A stretch of 64,000 nucleotides of DNA from Streptomyces filamentosus (GTDB taxonomy: Bacteria > Actinomycetota > Actinomycetes > Streptomycetales > Streptomycetaceae), in NCBI RefSeq assembly GCF_014654895.1, contig NZ_BNBE01000001.1:558001-622000 (forward strand). Direction: 5' to 3'. This document shows, piece after piece, positions 8,299 to 17,010 of this stretch. The position numbers were made by a program, and so were the translations under genes. The notes under the pieces were generated by a model. The model was not told where the DNA came from and searched no databases. It was given only the letters and a program-made list of their open reading frames with translations. Position 1 is the first letter of the stretch. Every line of letters begins with the position of its first letter.

Positions 8299-9051
8299 AT
8301 GGTGTGGATCCCGCTGTTCCTCGTCGCGAGCGTCGTGACCGCCGTCGCCTGCGTCCGGCTGTGCCGGGCCGCGATCGCCGCCGGCGGGACCGGCGACGGC
8401 ACGGCCGGGGCGGGCGAACTCACCCTGGGCGAGGCCGCGTTCCTCGCCGGCGGGCCGGGCCGGGTCACCGAACTGGCACTGGTGTCGATGCACCGGGCCC
8501 GCCGGCTGCTGCTCGCGCACACCGGCTGGGCCACGGTCCTCGACGGCTCCGGCTCCGGCGGGGACGAGCTGGAGCGGGCGGTGCTCGGCGCGATCGGGCC
8601 GGAGGGCCAGGCCCCGGTGCCCCGGCTGCGGCCCGCGGTCGCCGCCGCCGCGTGCGTGCGCCGCATCGAGGAGGGGCTGGTGGCCCGGGGGCTCGCGGTG
8701 CCGGGCCCGGGCCGCCGGGAGGTCGCGGCGGGACTGCGGGCGGTGCGGGGCGCGTTCCTGCTGGCCCTGGTGCTGGGGGCGGTCGCGGCGGGGCTGGTGG
8801 AGGAGGGCGGGCGGGCGCGGGTCCTCGCCGCGTTCGCGCTGCCGCTGACGGCCTCGGGACTCTGTCTGCTGCTGGCGCGGGTGGAGTCGTATCCGCACAG
8901 CCGGTGGGCCTCGCACGCCGGTCAGCGGCTGCTGGCGGGGCTGTCGGCGGAGGATCCGCTCACGGCGCTGGCCACTCGGGGGCCGGCGGTCCTGGAGCCG
9001 GAGCTGCGGGCCGCGCTGGGGAAGCCTCAGGGGGGCGCCGGGGCCTCGTGA
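8299..9051 (+). CDS. TIGR04222-type membrane protein, second copy without Cys tail
   Basis: A 250-residue paralogue of the protein before it. It has an N-terminal helix (residues 2-17), the shared block AAFLAGGPGRVTELAL, two central helices around residues 150-195, and a soluble helical end. It lacks the His-rich and Cys-rich tail. The start is the ATG at 8299, because the helix begins at once, as in the paralogue; a GTG at 8263 is the alternative. TACAAC at 8287-8292 lies six bases before this ATG, so a separate leaderless promoter inside the operon is possible. It is probably a partner of the MNIO system. Function unknown. Confidence 0.75.
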   Translation: MVWIPLFLVASVVTAVACVRLCRAAIAAGGTGDGTAGAGELTLGEAAFLAGGPGRVTELALVSMHRARRLLLAHTGWATVLDGSGSGGDELERAVLGAIGPEGQAPVPRLRPAVAAAACVRRIEEGLVARGLAVPGPGRREVAAGLRAVRGAFLLALVLGAVAAGLVEEGGRARVLAAFALPLTASGLCLLLARVESYPHSRWASHAGQRLLAGLSAEDPLTALATRGPAVLEPELRAALGKPQGGAGAS

Positions 9052-9064
9052 GGGGAAGGACGCC

Positions 9065-9092
9065 GGTGCGGCGCGCTCGCGCGCGCCGCACC
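9065..9092 (+). terminator. Hairpin terminator closing the MNIO operon
   Basis: Perfect 12-base arms (9065-9076 and 9081-9092) around TCGC, starting 13 bases after the stop of the second TIGR04222 gene. Confidence 0.75.
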
Positions 9093-9214
9093 CGGAGCCG
9101 GACCCGGTGTCGCTGGAGCGGCGGGCCATGGCGCGGCCGCCGTCTGATCTTCCGGGTCGAGGGGCGAACGCCCCGGCTGGGAGCCGGGGCGCCGCCAGGT
9201 TCGTGGGGCGGCCG

Positions 9215-9928
9215 TCAGGCCAGGCCCGCCACCAGGTCCGCGACGCTCTTGCGGCGGCCGGTGTAGAAGGGGACCTCCTCGCGGACGTGCATCCGGGCCT
9301 CGGAGGCGCGCAGGTGGCGCATGAGGTCGACGATCCGGTACAGCTCGTCGGCCTCGAAGGCGAGGATCCACTCGTAGTCGCCCAGCGAGAAGGAGGCGAC
9401 CGTGTTGGCCCGGACGTCCGGGTAGCCGCGGGCCATCTTGCCGTGGTCGGCGAGCATCCGGCGGCGATCCTCGTCCGGCAGCAGGTACCAGTCGTAGGAG
9501 CGGACGAAGGGGTAGACCGAGACGTAGTCGCGGGGGGTCTCGTCGGCCAGGAAGGCCGGGATGTGCGACTTGTTGAACTCGGCGGGGCGGTGCAGCGCCA
9601 TGTTCGACCAGACCGGCTCCAGTGCGCGGCCCAGCCTGGTGCGGCGGAAGAGGTTGTACGCCTCCTGGAGCTGGTCGCTGGTCTCGGCGTGCCACCAGAT
9701 CATCACGTCGGCGTCGGCGCGCAGACCGGACAGGTCGTACGTGCCGCGGATCGTGATGTCCTTGGCGGCGAGCTGGTCGAACAGCTCCTGGACCTCGTCG
9801 GCGTAACCGCCGCGGTCCTCGGGAAGAACGTCGCGCAGCTTGAAGACGGACCACAGGGTGTAGCGGATGACCTCGTTGAGGTCCTTCGCCTTCTTACCGG
9901 CGTTCGGGATCTTTTCGGGCGCACTCAT
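9215..9928 (-). CDS. hemQ: Coproheme decarboxylase (HemQ/ChdC)
   Basis: A 237-residue chlorite-dismutase-fold enzyme that makes haem b from coproheme with hydrogen peroxide, the last step of the coproporphyrin-dependent pathway. The actinobacterial key residues align: Tyr139 in [13 protein letters not shown], proximal His162 in LADHGKMAR and a distal His122 in SHIPAF. These match Corynebacterium ChdC residues with a constant offset of four. The start is the ATG at 9926-9928. hemY lies 17 bases upstream on the same strand, so the two form an operon. Confidence 0.93.
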   Translation of the reverse strand: MSAPEKIPNAGKKAKDLNEVIRYTLWSVFKLRDVLPEDRGGYADEVQELFDQLAAKDITIRGTYDLSGLRADADVMIWWHAETSDQLQEAYNLFRRTRLGRALEPVWSNMALHRPAEFNKSHIPAFLADETPRDYVSVYPFVRSYDWYLLPDEDRRRMLADHGKMARGYPDVRANTVASFSLGDYEWILAFEADELYRIVDLMRHLRASEARMHVREEVPFYTGRRKSVADLVAGLA

Positions 9929-9945
9929 ACGCCTATTCTCGCCCG

Positions 9946-11421
9946 TCACGAGGAGTGCCCCGCACCGGGGTGGGCGGTTCGGGACGTGGCGATGATCTCG
10001 TCCGCCACCGCGTCGGCCGCGCGGTGGGCCGAGGCGACGCACGCGGGGATGCCGACGCCGTCGTACGCGGCGCCCGCGAGACGCAGTCCGGGCAGGTCCG
10101 CGAGGGCGTCCCGGAGCCGGGCGACCCGGTCGAGGTGGCCGACCGGGTACTGCGGCAGACCGCCGGTCCAGCGGGTGACGGCGGTGGCGACGGGCCGGGC
10201 GGCGAGGCCGGTGGCGGCGCCGAGGTCCTTGAGGGAGGCGGCCACCAGGTCCTCGTCGTCGCGGTGCAGCCAGCCCTCCTCGCCGTGCCGGCCGACCGAG
10301 GTGCGGAGCACGAACAGCTCGGGGGCCGCGTCGCCGACCCAGCGCCACTTCTGGCTGGAGAAGGTGGACGCCTTGATGGTGTGGCCGTCGACGGGCGGCA
10401 CGAGGAAGCCGGAGCCGGGCAGCTCCGGCAGGTCCGCGCGGCGGAAGGCGAAGGTCACCAGGGCCATGGAGGCGTACGCGATCTCGCCGAGGAGCGCCGC
10501 GGCGGCGGGCGCGTGCCCGCCGAGGAGCCCGGCCGCCACGGGGGCGGGGGCGGCGAGGACGACGGCGTCCGCGTCGAGGACCCGGTCCGGGGTCACGACC
10601 CGCCAGCCGGCGGGGCCGGTGCGGAGCAGGGCGGTCGCGGGGGTGTCGGTGAGGATCGTGCCGCCCGCGGCGCGGACGGCGTCGGCGACGGCTCCGGGGA
10701 GGGTGCCGATGCCGCCGTCGAGGCCGGCGAAGACGGCCCCGCCGAGGCCCGTGGCGGCGCCCGCCGCGTCGGCGGGGACGGCGGCGCCCGCGGCCTGGAC
10801 GGCGCGGACGGCCGCGGTGAGGGTGGGGTGACGGCGGGCGGCCGCGAAGAGCGCGGGGACGGCGGCCTTCATCGAGATGCGGTAGGCGTCGCCGGCGTAG
10901 ACGCCGCCGAGGAGGGGCTCCACGAGCCGGTCGACGACCTCGCGGCCCATCCGCTCGGCGACGTACGCGCCGATGGCGACGTCGTCGCCGATCTCGGTGG
11001 GCGGCAGCTCGGCGTCCCGGCCGATCCGGCGCAGGGCCTCCTCGGACAGGAGCCCGGCGACGGCCTCCGCCGTGCCGGGGACGCCCATGACGTGCCCCTT
11101 GGGCATGGGGACGAGGGTGCCGCGGGACCAGACGGAGGCGGTGGCGGTGCCGGGGGCCTGGAGCCGGCCGCCGAGGCCGACCGCCTCGGCGAGGGCGACG
11201 GCCTCGGGACGGCGGGCGAGCAGCGACTCGGCGCCGAGGTCCACGGGCGCGCCGGCGATCTCCCCGGCGCGCAGCTTGCCGCCGAGCCGGCCGCCGGCCT
11301 CCAGGAGGGTGACGCGCGCGCCGGCTGCGAGGAGCCGGAGGGCGGCGGCGAGGCCGGTGATGCCGCCGCCGACGACGACGGCGTGGGGGGCCGCCTGGGG
11401 TCCCGTGGTGTCCGCGTTCAT
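9946..11421 (-). CDS. hemY: Coproporphyrinogen III / protoporphyrinogen oxidase (HemY/CgoX)
   Basis: A 491-residue FAD enzyme. The Rossmann motif [16 protein letters not shown] is near residue 16, followed by [12 protein letters not shown] and the conserved [14 protein letters not shown]. The C-terminal end [17 protein letters not shown] is typical of HemY. In Gram-positive bacteria the enzyme oxidises coproporphyrinogen III to coproporphyrin III. It is paired with hemQ directly downstream, which favours that reaction here. The ATG at 11419-11421 follows a GAGAGT hexamer by six bases, with no ribosome site. Confidence 0.93.
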   Translation of the reverse strand: MNADTTGPQAAPHAVVVGGGITGLAAALRLLAAGARVTLLEAGGRLGGKLRAGEIAGAPVDLGAESLLARRPEAVALAEAVGLGGRLQAPGTATASVWSRGTLVPMPKGHVMGVPGTAEAVAGLLSEEALRRIGRDAELPPTEIGDDVAIGAYVAERMGREVVDRLVEPLLGGVYAGDAYRISMKAAVPALFAAARRHPTLTAAVRAVQAAGAAVPADAAGAATGLGGAVFAGLDGGIGTLPGAVADAVRAAGGTILTDTPATALLRTGPAGWRVVTPDRVLDADAVVLAAPAPVAAGLLGGHAPAAAALLGEIAYASMALVTFAFRRADLPELPGSGFLVPPVDGHTIKASTFSSQKWRWVGDAAPELFVLRTSVGRHGEEGWLHRDDEDLVAASLKDLGAATGLAARPVATAVTRWTGGLPQYPVGHLDRVARLRDALADLPGLRLAGAAYDGVGIPACVASAHRAADAVADEIIATSRTAHPGAGHSS

Positions 11422-11580
11422 GGGACCACTCTCTCAAATCGCCCGCGCCGTCCCGTTCCGAGGCCGGACCGTGACCGCATCGCCACCTCCGGACGCAAAC
11501 CTCCGGCCGGGCCCGCACGTCATAAGGGCACCGGTTCCCGGATGGGGACATCGGTTTCCAGCGACCCCCGGGGGGCGGCA

Positions 11581-12660
11581 GTGCGGACGGCGGACGGTAC
11601 GGGCGGACGGAAGAGGGCGGGGGCGGCGCTGCTGCTCGCCGCCGTGCTGGCGCTGACGGCGGGCTGCGGCGGGGGCGGCGCGGAGTCGTCGGCCGACGGC
11701 CCGGGCGGAGACAGGGCCGTGGCGGCGGGCACCGAGCGGAAGGACGCCGCGGAGGGCGGCCCGGCGAGCGCCGCGGAGGCCGCGGAGGACGCGAAGGACG
11801 GCGCCGCCGCGTCCGGAGCGGCGGGGGCGAAGGCCCCGGCCGGGCAGCACGTGATCCGGACGGCCTCGCTCTCGGTGGAGGTCGACCGGGTGGCGGAGAC
11901 CGCCGCCGAGGTGCGGACCGTGGTGGCGGACGCGGGCGGCCGGGCCGAGTCGGAGACGACCGAACTCGTGGGCGAGGGGTACGCGCACTCCACGATGGTG
12001 CTGCGGGTGCCGCAGGACCGGTACGACGAGGTCCTCGTCCGTCTCGCCGGCACAGGCCGGCTGCTGGCCCGCACGGCGGAGGCGCAGGACGTCACCGACC
12101 AGGTGGTCGACGTGGAGAGCCGGATCGCCACCCAGCGGGCGAGCGTGGCGCGGGTGCGGGCGCTGATGGACCGGGCCGGGCGGCTGGCGGACGTGGTGAC
12201 CCTGGAGGGGGAGCTGAGCCGGCGGCAGGCGGACCTGGAGGCGCTGCTGGCCAAGCAGGCGTCCCTGAAGGACCGGACCTCGCTGGCGACGGTCACCCTG
12301 GAGCTCAAGGAGAAGGAACGGGTCACCGTCGGGGACGAGGTGACCGACGACAGCCGCCCGGCCGTCGACGAGGCCCTGTCGGGCGGCTGGAACGCCCTGG
12401 TCGCCGTGGTGGCGTGGACCCTGGTCGTCCTCGCGGCGCTCGCGCCGTGGCTGGCGGTGGCGCTGGCGGCGTACGCGGTGTGGCGGTGGGTCGTCCGGCC
12501 GCGCCGCCGGGCCCGCGCGGCCGTCGCGGTGCCCCGCCCGACGCCCGCCCCCGACACCGCGCCGGAGCGGCCGGAGCAGTCGGAGCGGCCTGTGCGGACG
12601 AACGCGGCGGGGCTGCCGCTGCCGGGACCGGGGCCGGACGAGGAGGCCCCGGCCCCGTAG
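11581..12660 (+). CDS. DUF4349 lipoprotein
   Basis: A 359-residue lipoprotein with a short basic n-region (GGRKR), a hydrophobic core and lipobox LTAGC (Cys29). A charged Ala/Glu/Asp linker leads to the DUF4349 domain from about residue 95 ([13 protein letters not shown], then [10 protein letters not shown]). The domain contains a long coiled-coil-like helix with repeated [12 protein letters not shown]. Near the C-terminus is one transmembrane helix ([20 protein letters not shown]), followed by a basic cytoplasmic tail. The GTG at 11581 was chosen for the compact signal and the G-rich site before it; an ATG at 11542 is possible. Family function unknown. Confidence 0.8.
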   Translation: MRTADGTGGRKRAGAALLLAAVLALTAGCGGGGAESSADGPGGDRAVAAGTERKDAAEGGPASAAEAAEDAKDGAAASGAAGAKAPAGQHVIRTASLSVEVDRVAETAAEVRTVVADAGGRAESETTELVGEGYAHSTMVLRVPQDRYDEVLVRLAGTGRLLARTAEAQDVTDQVVDVESRIATQRASVARVRALMDRAGRLADVVTLEGELSRRQADLEALLAKQASLKDRTSLATVTLELKEKERVTVGDEVTDDSRPAVDEALSGGWNALVAVVAWTLVVLAALAPWLAVALAAYAVWRWVVRPRRRARAAVAVPRPTPAPDTAPERPEQSERPVRTNAAGLPLPGPGPDEEAPAP

Positions 12661-12669
12661 CGTGGGCGC

Positions 12670-14043
12670 ATGAGCGAACGACTGGTGGTCATCGGGGGCG
12701 ACGCGGCGGGCATGGCCGCCGCGTCGCAGGCGCGCAGGCTCAAGGGGCCCGGGGAGCTGGAGATCACGGCCTTCGAACGGGGCCGGTTCTCCTCGTACTC
12801 GGCCTGCGGCATCCCCTACTGGGTCGGCGGGGACGTGTCCGGGCGGGACGAGCTGATCGCCCGCTCCCCCGAGGAGCACCGGGCGCGCGGGATCGGCCTG
12901 CGCACCCGGACCGAGGTCACGGAGATCGACCTCGCCGGGCAGCGGGTCAGGTCCCGGGACCTCGCGGTGGGCACGGAGGAGTGGACCGGCTTCGACAAGC
13001 TGGTGATCGCGACCGGGGCCCGCCCGCGCCGGCCGGCGGTGCCGGGGATCGACGCGGCGGGGGTGCACGGGGTGCAGACCCTGGAGGACGGGCAGGCGCT
13101 GCTCGACTCGCTGGCCACGTCGGCGGGACGGCGGGCGGTGGTGGTCGGCGCCGGGTACATCGGCGTGGAGATGGCCGAGGCGCTGCTGAACCGGGGCTAC
13201 GAGGTGACGGTCCTCAACCGGGGCGAGCAGCCGATGGCCACCCTCGACCCGGACATGGGGCGCCTGGTGCACGCGGCGATGGACGGCCTGGGGATCCGCA
13301 CGGTCGGCTCGGCGGCGGTGACGAAGATCCTCACCGACGACGCGGGACGGGTCCGGGCGGTGGCCACGGACACCGGCGAGCACCCGGCGGACGTGGTGGT
13401 CCTCGGCACGGGCGTGGTGCCGGAGACCTCGCTGGCCGGGGCGGCGGGGCTGCCGCTCGGGACGCACGGCGGGCTGCTCACGGACCTGGCGATGCGGGTG
13501 CGGGGGCAGGAGAACGTGTGGGCGGGCGGGGACTGCGTGGAGGTCCTGGACCTGGTGTCGGGCCGGGAGCGGCACGTGCCGCTCGGCACCCACGCCAACA
13601 AGCAGGGCCAGGTCATCGGGTCGAACGTGGGCGGCGACTACGCGACCTTCCCCGGGGTGGTGGGGACGGCGGTGTCGAAGGTGTGCGACCTGGAGATCGC
13701 CAGGACCGGGCTGCGGGAGAAGGACGCGCGGGAGGCCGGGCTGCGGTACGTGACGGTGACCGTCGAGTCGACGAGCCGGGCGGGCTACTACCCGGGGGCG
13801 GCGCCGATGACGGTGAAGATGCTGGCCGAGCGGCGGACCGGGCGGCTGCTCGGCGTGCAGATCGTGGGCCGGGAGGGCGCGGCGAAGCGGGTGGACGTCG
13901 CGGCGGTGGCGCTGACGGCCGGGATGACGGTGGAGCGGATGACGGCGCTGGACCTGGGCTACGCGCCGCCGTTCTCCCCGGTGTGGGACCCGGTGCTGAT
14001 CGCGGCCCGGAAGGCGGTGGCGGCGGTACGGGCGGCGGGCTGA
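12670..14043 (+). CDS. FAD/NAD(P)-dependent oxidoreductase, CoA-disulfide reductase / NADH oxidase type
   Basis: A 457-residue flavoprotein. The FAD-binding VVIGGDAAGMAAA is at residues 6-18 and the redox-active Cys46 is in SYSACGIPYWVGG, the place of Cys43 in CoA-disulfide reductase. The NAD motif VVVGAGYIGVEMAEALL and the second FAD motif NVWAGGDCVEV follow, then a dimerisation domain. There is no rhodanese domain. Single-cysteine members reduce CoA disulfide, persulfides or oxygen; the substrate is not decidable by eye. TAGCGT lies six bases before the ATG and includes the upstream stop, suggesting a leaderless start. Confidence 0.88.
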   Translation: MSERLVVIGGDAAGMAAASQARRLKGPGELEITAFERGRFSSYSACGIPYWVGGDVSGRDELIARSPEEHRARGIGLRTRTEVTEIDLAGQRVRSRDLAVGTEEWTGFDKLVIATGARPRRPAVPGIDAAGVHGVQTLEDGQALLDSLATSAGRRAVVVGAGYIGVEMAEALLNRGYEVTVLNRGEQPMATLDPDMGRLVHAAMDGLGIRTVGSAAVTKILTDDAGRVRAVATDTGEHPADVVVLGTGVVPETSLAGAAGLPLGTHGGLLTDLAMRVRGQENVWAGGDCVEVLDLVSGRERHVPLGTHANKQGQVIGSNVGGDYATFPGVVGTAVSKVCDLEIARTGLREKDAREAGLRYVTVTVESTSRAGYYPGAAPMTVKMLAERRTGRLLGVQIVGREGAAKRVDVAAVALTAGMTVERMTALDLGYAPPFSPVWDPVLIAARKAVAAVRAAG

Positions 14044-14077
14044 CCCCGCCGCCCGTACCGCCGCCGGGCGGGGGTCA
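14041..14077. terminator. Hairpin overlapping two convergent stop codons
   Basis: TGACCCC (14041-14047) and GGGGTCA (14071-14077) pair, with further GC pairing inside. The arms include the stop codons of the flavoprotein gene and of hemE. Confidence 0.5.
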
Positions 14078-15151
14078 GACCGCCGTGCGCTCGTGGACGT
14101 ACGCGACCAGGCGGGTCAGGGCGTCGGGGTCCATGGACGGCATGACGCCGTGGCCCAGGTTGAAGACGTGCCCCTCCAGGTCCTTCGCGGCGGCCAGGAC
14201 TTCGTCGGCCTTGGCCTCGACGACCTCGGTGGAGGCGAAGAGGACGGCGGGGTCCAGGTTGCCCTGGAGGGCCTTGCCGGGGCCGACGCGGCGGGCGGCC
14301 TCGTCGAGCGGGACGCGCCAGTCGACGCCGACGACGTCCGCGCCCGCCTCGCCCATGAGGCCGAGGAGCTCGCCGGTGCCGACGCCGAAGTGGATGCGCG
14401 GGACGCCGTAGCCGGCGACCGCGTCGAAGACCTTGGCGGAGGCCGGGAGGATCGAGCGGCGGTAGTCGGCGGGCGCGAGGGCGCCGACCCAGGAGTCGAA
14501 GAGCTGGACCGCGGAGGCGCCGGCCTCGATCTGCACCTTGAGGAAGGCGGAGGTGATCTCGGCGAGGCGGTCGAGCAGGTCGGCCCACAGCTGCGGGTCG
14601 CCGTACATGAGCGCCTTGGTGTGCTCGTGGTTGCGGGACGGGCCGCCCTCGACGAGGTAGCTCGCGAGGGTGAAGGGCGCGCCGGCGAAGCCGATCAGCG
14701 GGGTCTCGCCGAGCTCCTCGGTGAGCATGCCGATGGCCTCGGTGACGTAGTGCACGTCGTCCGGGGTGAGGTCGCGCAGCCGGTCGAGGTCGGCGCGGGT
14801 GCGGATCGGCTCGGCGACGACGGGGCCCACGCCGGGCTTGATGTCGAGGTCGACGCCGATGGCCTTGAGCGGGACGACGATGTCGCTGAAGTAGATCGCG
14901 GCGTCGACCCGGTGGCGGCGGACGGGCTGGAGGGTGATCTCCTTGACCAGCTCGGGCCGCATGCAGGACTCCAGCATGGGGATGCCCTCGCGGACCTTCA
15001 GGTACTCGGGGAGGGAGCGCCCGGCCTGGCGCATGAACCAGACGGGGGTGTGGGGCACGGGCTCGCGCCGGCACGCCTTGAGGAACGCGGAGTCGTACGT
15101 CCGCGACTGCTGCTTCGTCTGCTGGCCCGTCGGGCTGTTCATGGCGCTCAC
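14075..15151 (-). CDS. hemE: Uroporphyrinogen decarboxylase
   Basis: A 358-residue enzyme that removes four carboxyl groups from uroporphyrinogen III to give coproporphyrinogen III, the substrate of the coproporphyrin branch served by hemY and hemQ 2.5 kb away. The signature [13 protein letters not shown] is near residue 39, followed by [11 protein letters not shown] and [17 protein letters not shown]. The GTG at 15149-15151 (VSAMNSP) was preferred to the internal ATG at 15142, because related proteins start with MSA and a GAAGAT hexamer lies six bases upstream. Confidence 0.93.
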   Translation of the reverse strand: MSAMNSPTGQQTKQQSRTYDSAFLKACRREPVPHTPVWFMRQAGRSLPEYLKVREGIPMLESCMRPELVKEITLQPVRRHRVDAAIYFSDIVVPLKAIGVDLDIKPGVGPVVAEPIRTRADLDRLRDLTPDDVHYVTEAIGMLTEELGETPLIGFAGAPFTLASYLVEGGPSRNHEHTKALMYGDPQLWADLLDRLAEITSAFLKVQIEAGASAVQLFDSWVGALAPADYRRSILPASAKVFDAVAGYGVPRIHFGVGTGELLGLMGEAGADVVGVDWRVPLDEAARRVGPGKALQGNLDPAVLFASTEVVEAKADEVLAAAKDLEGHVFNLGHGVMPSMDPDALTRLVAYVHERTAV

Positions 15152-15228
15152 GCCCAAATCTTCGCATGTGGCCGGAAGCCGCTCGTCCCGGGCGGGTGTC
15201 CCTCCCCGCATGGCGGCCCCGTTCCGCC

Positions 15229-15234
15229 TACTCT
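15229..15234 (+). promoter_or_regulatory. -10 element (TACTCT) for the DUF3000 gene
   Basis: TACTCT ends seven bases before the ATG at 15242. There is no ribosome site between, so a leaderless transcript is likely. Confidence 0.5.
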
Positions 15235-15241
15235 TCCCCGC

Positions 15242-15967
15242 ATGGCTGCGGCTCAGGGACATTTTTCCGATCATTCCGACGGCATTCGAGGGACGGGCGA
15301 CGAGGCGGACAGTACGGCGGGGACCCCGGTGCCGCCGGCGTTCCGGCGGGCGGTGGACGCCCTGCGGACGGCACGGCTGCGCCCCGAGATGGAGGTCGAG
15401 CCGACCCGCCCGCCGCAGCGGCTCGCGCCGTACGCGTACGCGGTGGAGGCGGCGGTCGTCGACGACGGGGAGGACCTCGCGGACGGGCGGCTCGTGCTGC
15501 TGCACGACCCGGCGGGCCACGAGGCGTGGAAGGGCACCTTCCGGCTCGTGACGCTGGTGCGGGCGGAGCTGGAGCCCGAGATGGCGGCGGACCCGCTGCT
15601 GCCGGAGGTGTGCTGGTCCTGGCTGACCGGGGCGCTGGACGCGCGCGGGCTCGCGTACGGGGAGGCGGGCGGGACGGTGACGATGGCGGGCTCGCACTAC
15701 TTCGGCGGGCTCGCGGAGCGCCGGCCGGCCACCCAGATCGAGATCCGGGCCTCGTGGACGCCCCGGGAGGGCCTCGGCGGGGTGCCGGACACGGCGGCGC
15801 ACCTGGCGGCCTGGTCGGACCTGCTCTGCCAGATCGCGGGGCTGCCGCCGGCCCCGGCCGACCCGCCGGGCCCCACCGGACCCACGGGCCCCTCGGGGGC
15901 GACGGGGACGGTGTCGGGGGCGGGGGTCGTCTCGCTGCCCCAGCGGCGGGGGCCGCAGGGGGCCTGA
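15242..15967 (+). CDS. DUF3000 family protein
   Basis: A 241-residue protein typical of actinomycetes and usually found beside hemE, as here (divergent, 90 bases apart). The conserved core runs from [19 protein letters not shown] through [22 protein letters not shown] and [20 protein letters not shown]. The last 45 residues are a Pro/Gly/Thr-rich tail that is probably unstructured. There are no membrane segments or signal peptide. Function is unknown. The start was fixed by the -10 element seven bases upstream. Confidence 0.85.
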   Translation: MAAAQGHFSDHSDGIRGTGDEADSTAGTPVPPAFRRAVDALRTARLRPEMEVEPTRPPQRLAPYAYAVEAAVVDDGEDLADGRLVLLHDPAGHEAWKGTFRLVTLVRAELEPEMAADPLLPEVCWSWLTGALDARGLAYGEAGGTVTMAGSHYFGGLAERRPATQIEIRASWTPREGLGGVPDTAAHLAAWSDLLCQIAGLPPAPADPPGPTGPTGPSGATGTVSGAGVVSLPQRRGPQGA

Positions 15968-16002
15968 GCGGCCCGGACGGGTGTGCGGCGGGACGGATGT
16001 CC

Positions 16003-16024
16003 AAGGGGCCCTTCGGGGCCCCTT
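16003..16024 (+). terminator. Hairpin terminator after DUF3000 gene
   Basis: AAGGGGCC (16003-16010) pairs with GGCCCCTT (16017-16024) around CTTCGG. It starts 35 bases after the stop. Confidence 0.6.
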
Positions 16025-16084
16025 CGGCGTTCTCAGGGGGGTTCCGCGCGGGTCCCCCGTGGGGGTGAGGAGGCGGGGGCCGCT

Positions 16085-16263
16085 CGTAGGATGATCGATC
16101 GCGCGTCCGAATTGCCCTAATTGTTACTCACTAAATCGTGATCTTTCCCTAAAGGCGGGCGGCCACTCTGCCGAAGGAGTCATTGACCCCTTCGGCAGCA
16201 GGGGTTCGCCCCGGCTTCTTCCCCGAGCCGACTCCGTCCCCCCTTTCACTCTCAGGAGGCCGA
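16085..16263 (+). promoter_or_regulatory. AT-rich promoter and structured leader of the response regulator gene
   Basis: Bases 16105-16157 are strikingly AT-rich for this genome and are the likely promoter. Downstream, in the presumed leader, CTGCCGAAGG (16168-16177) and CCTTCGGCAG (16189-16198) form a perfect 10-base stem with an 11-base loop. A strong AGGAGG ribosome site follows at 16254-16259. The 296 bases between the DUF3000 stop and the regulator start hold no gene that I can see. Confidence 0.55.
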
Positions 16264-16929
16264 GTGTCCGTTCTGCTCGAGCAGCCCGCCAGCCTGGTCG
16301 CCTACCGCCCGAACAAGCCGACGGCCATGGTCGTCGTGGCCGACCCGCGCGTCCGCTCCACCGTCACCCGCCACCTGTGGGCGCTCGGCGTGCGGGACGT
16401 GATCGAGGCGTCGTCCATCGCGGAGGCCCGTCCCCGCGTCGGCAACCCGCGCGACATCTGCGTGGCCGACGTCCACCTTCCCGACGGCAGCGGTCTCACC
16501 CTGCTGTCCGAGACCCGCGCCGCGGGCTGGCCCAACGGCCTCGCCCTCTCGGCCGCCGACGACATCGGCGCGGTGCGCAACGCCCTCGCCGGCGGCGTGA
16601 AGGGCTACGTCGTCACCGGCACACGGACCAATATCGGCCACCCGACGCGCCCCGGCGCCGCGCCCATCGGCGCCGCGGCCGCCCGGCTCGGCCACCGCCG
16701 CCCCCCGGGCGCCCCGAGCCACCCGGGCGGCTACCGCGAGCTCTCCGGCCGTGAGGTCGAGGTGCTCCGGCTGGTCGCGGAGGGCCAGTCCAACAAGGCC
16801 ATCGGCGTCTCCATGGGCCTCTCCGCCCTCACCGTGAAGAGCCACCTCGCCCGCATCGCCCGCAAGCTGGGCACCGGCGACCGGGCCGGCATGGTCGCCG
16901 TGGCGCTGCGGACCGGGATCATCCACTGA
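16264..16929 (+). CDS. Orphan LuxR/NarL-type response regulator with an atypical receiver
   Basis: A 221-residue regulator. The receiver-like domain spans about residues 20-120 and has the phospho-acceptor position Asp69 in CVADVHLPDGSGL. Where receivers normally have GYLLK it reads GYVVT, so the conserved Lys is replaced by Thr118, and the N-terminal acidic pair is reduced to one Asp. A Gly/Pro-rich linker leads to a LuxR helix-turn-helix at 157-220 (LSGREVEVLRLVAEGQSNKAI). No kinase gene is adjacent. The GTG at 16264 follows AGGAGG by four bases. It probably works independently of normal phosphorylation; that is inference. Confidence 0.88.
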   Translation: MSVLLEQPASLVAYRPNKPTAMVVVADPRVRSTVTRHLWALGVRDVIEASSIAEARPRVGNPRDICVADVHLPDGSGLTLLSETRAAGWPNGLALSAADDIGAVRNALAGGVKGYVVTGTRTNIGHPTRPGAAPIGAAAARLGHRRPPGAPSHPGGYRELSGREVEVLRLVAEGQSNKAIGVSMGLSALTVKSHLARIARKLGTGDRAGMVAVALRTGIIH

Positions 16930-16958
16930 GACGGCCTTGACGAAAACGCGGCGCCTGT

Positions 16959-16976
16959 CGACGGAACGTTCCGTCG
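16959..16976. terminator. Perfect 18-base palindrome after the response regulator gene
   Basis: CGACGGAAC is followed directly by its complement GTTCCGTCG, flanked by GCGCC and GGCGC that could extend an RNA stem. It lies 29 bases after the stop and 34 bases before the rnd start. It could be a terminator or an operator for rnd. Confidence 0.45.
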
Positions 16977-16998
16977 GCGGGCGCTTGCCGTCGGCGGA

Positions 16999-17004
16999 TA
17001 CCCT
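16999..17004 (+). promoter_or_regulatory. -10 element (TACCCT) for rnd
   Basis: TACCCT ends six bases before the GTG at 17011, with no ribosome site, suggesting a leaderless transcript. Confidence 0.5.
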
Positions 17005-17010
17005 TGACAG

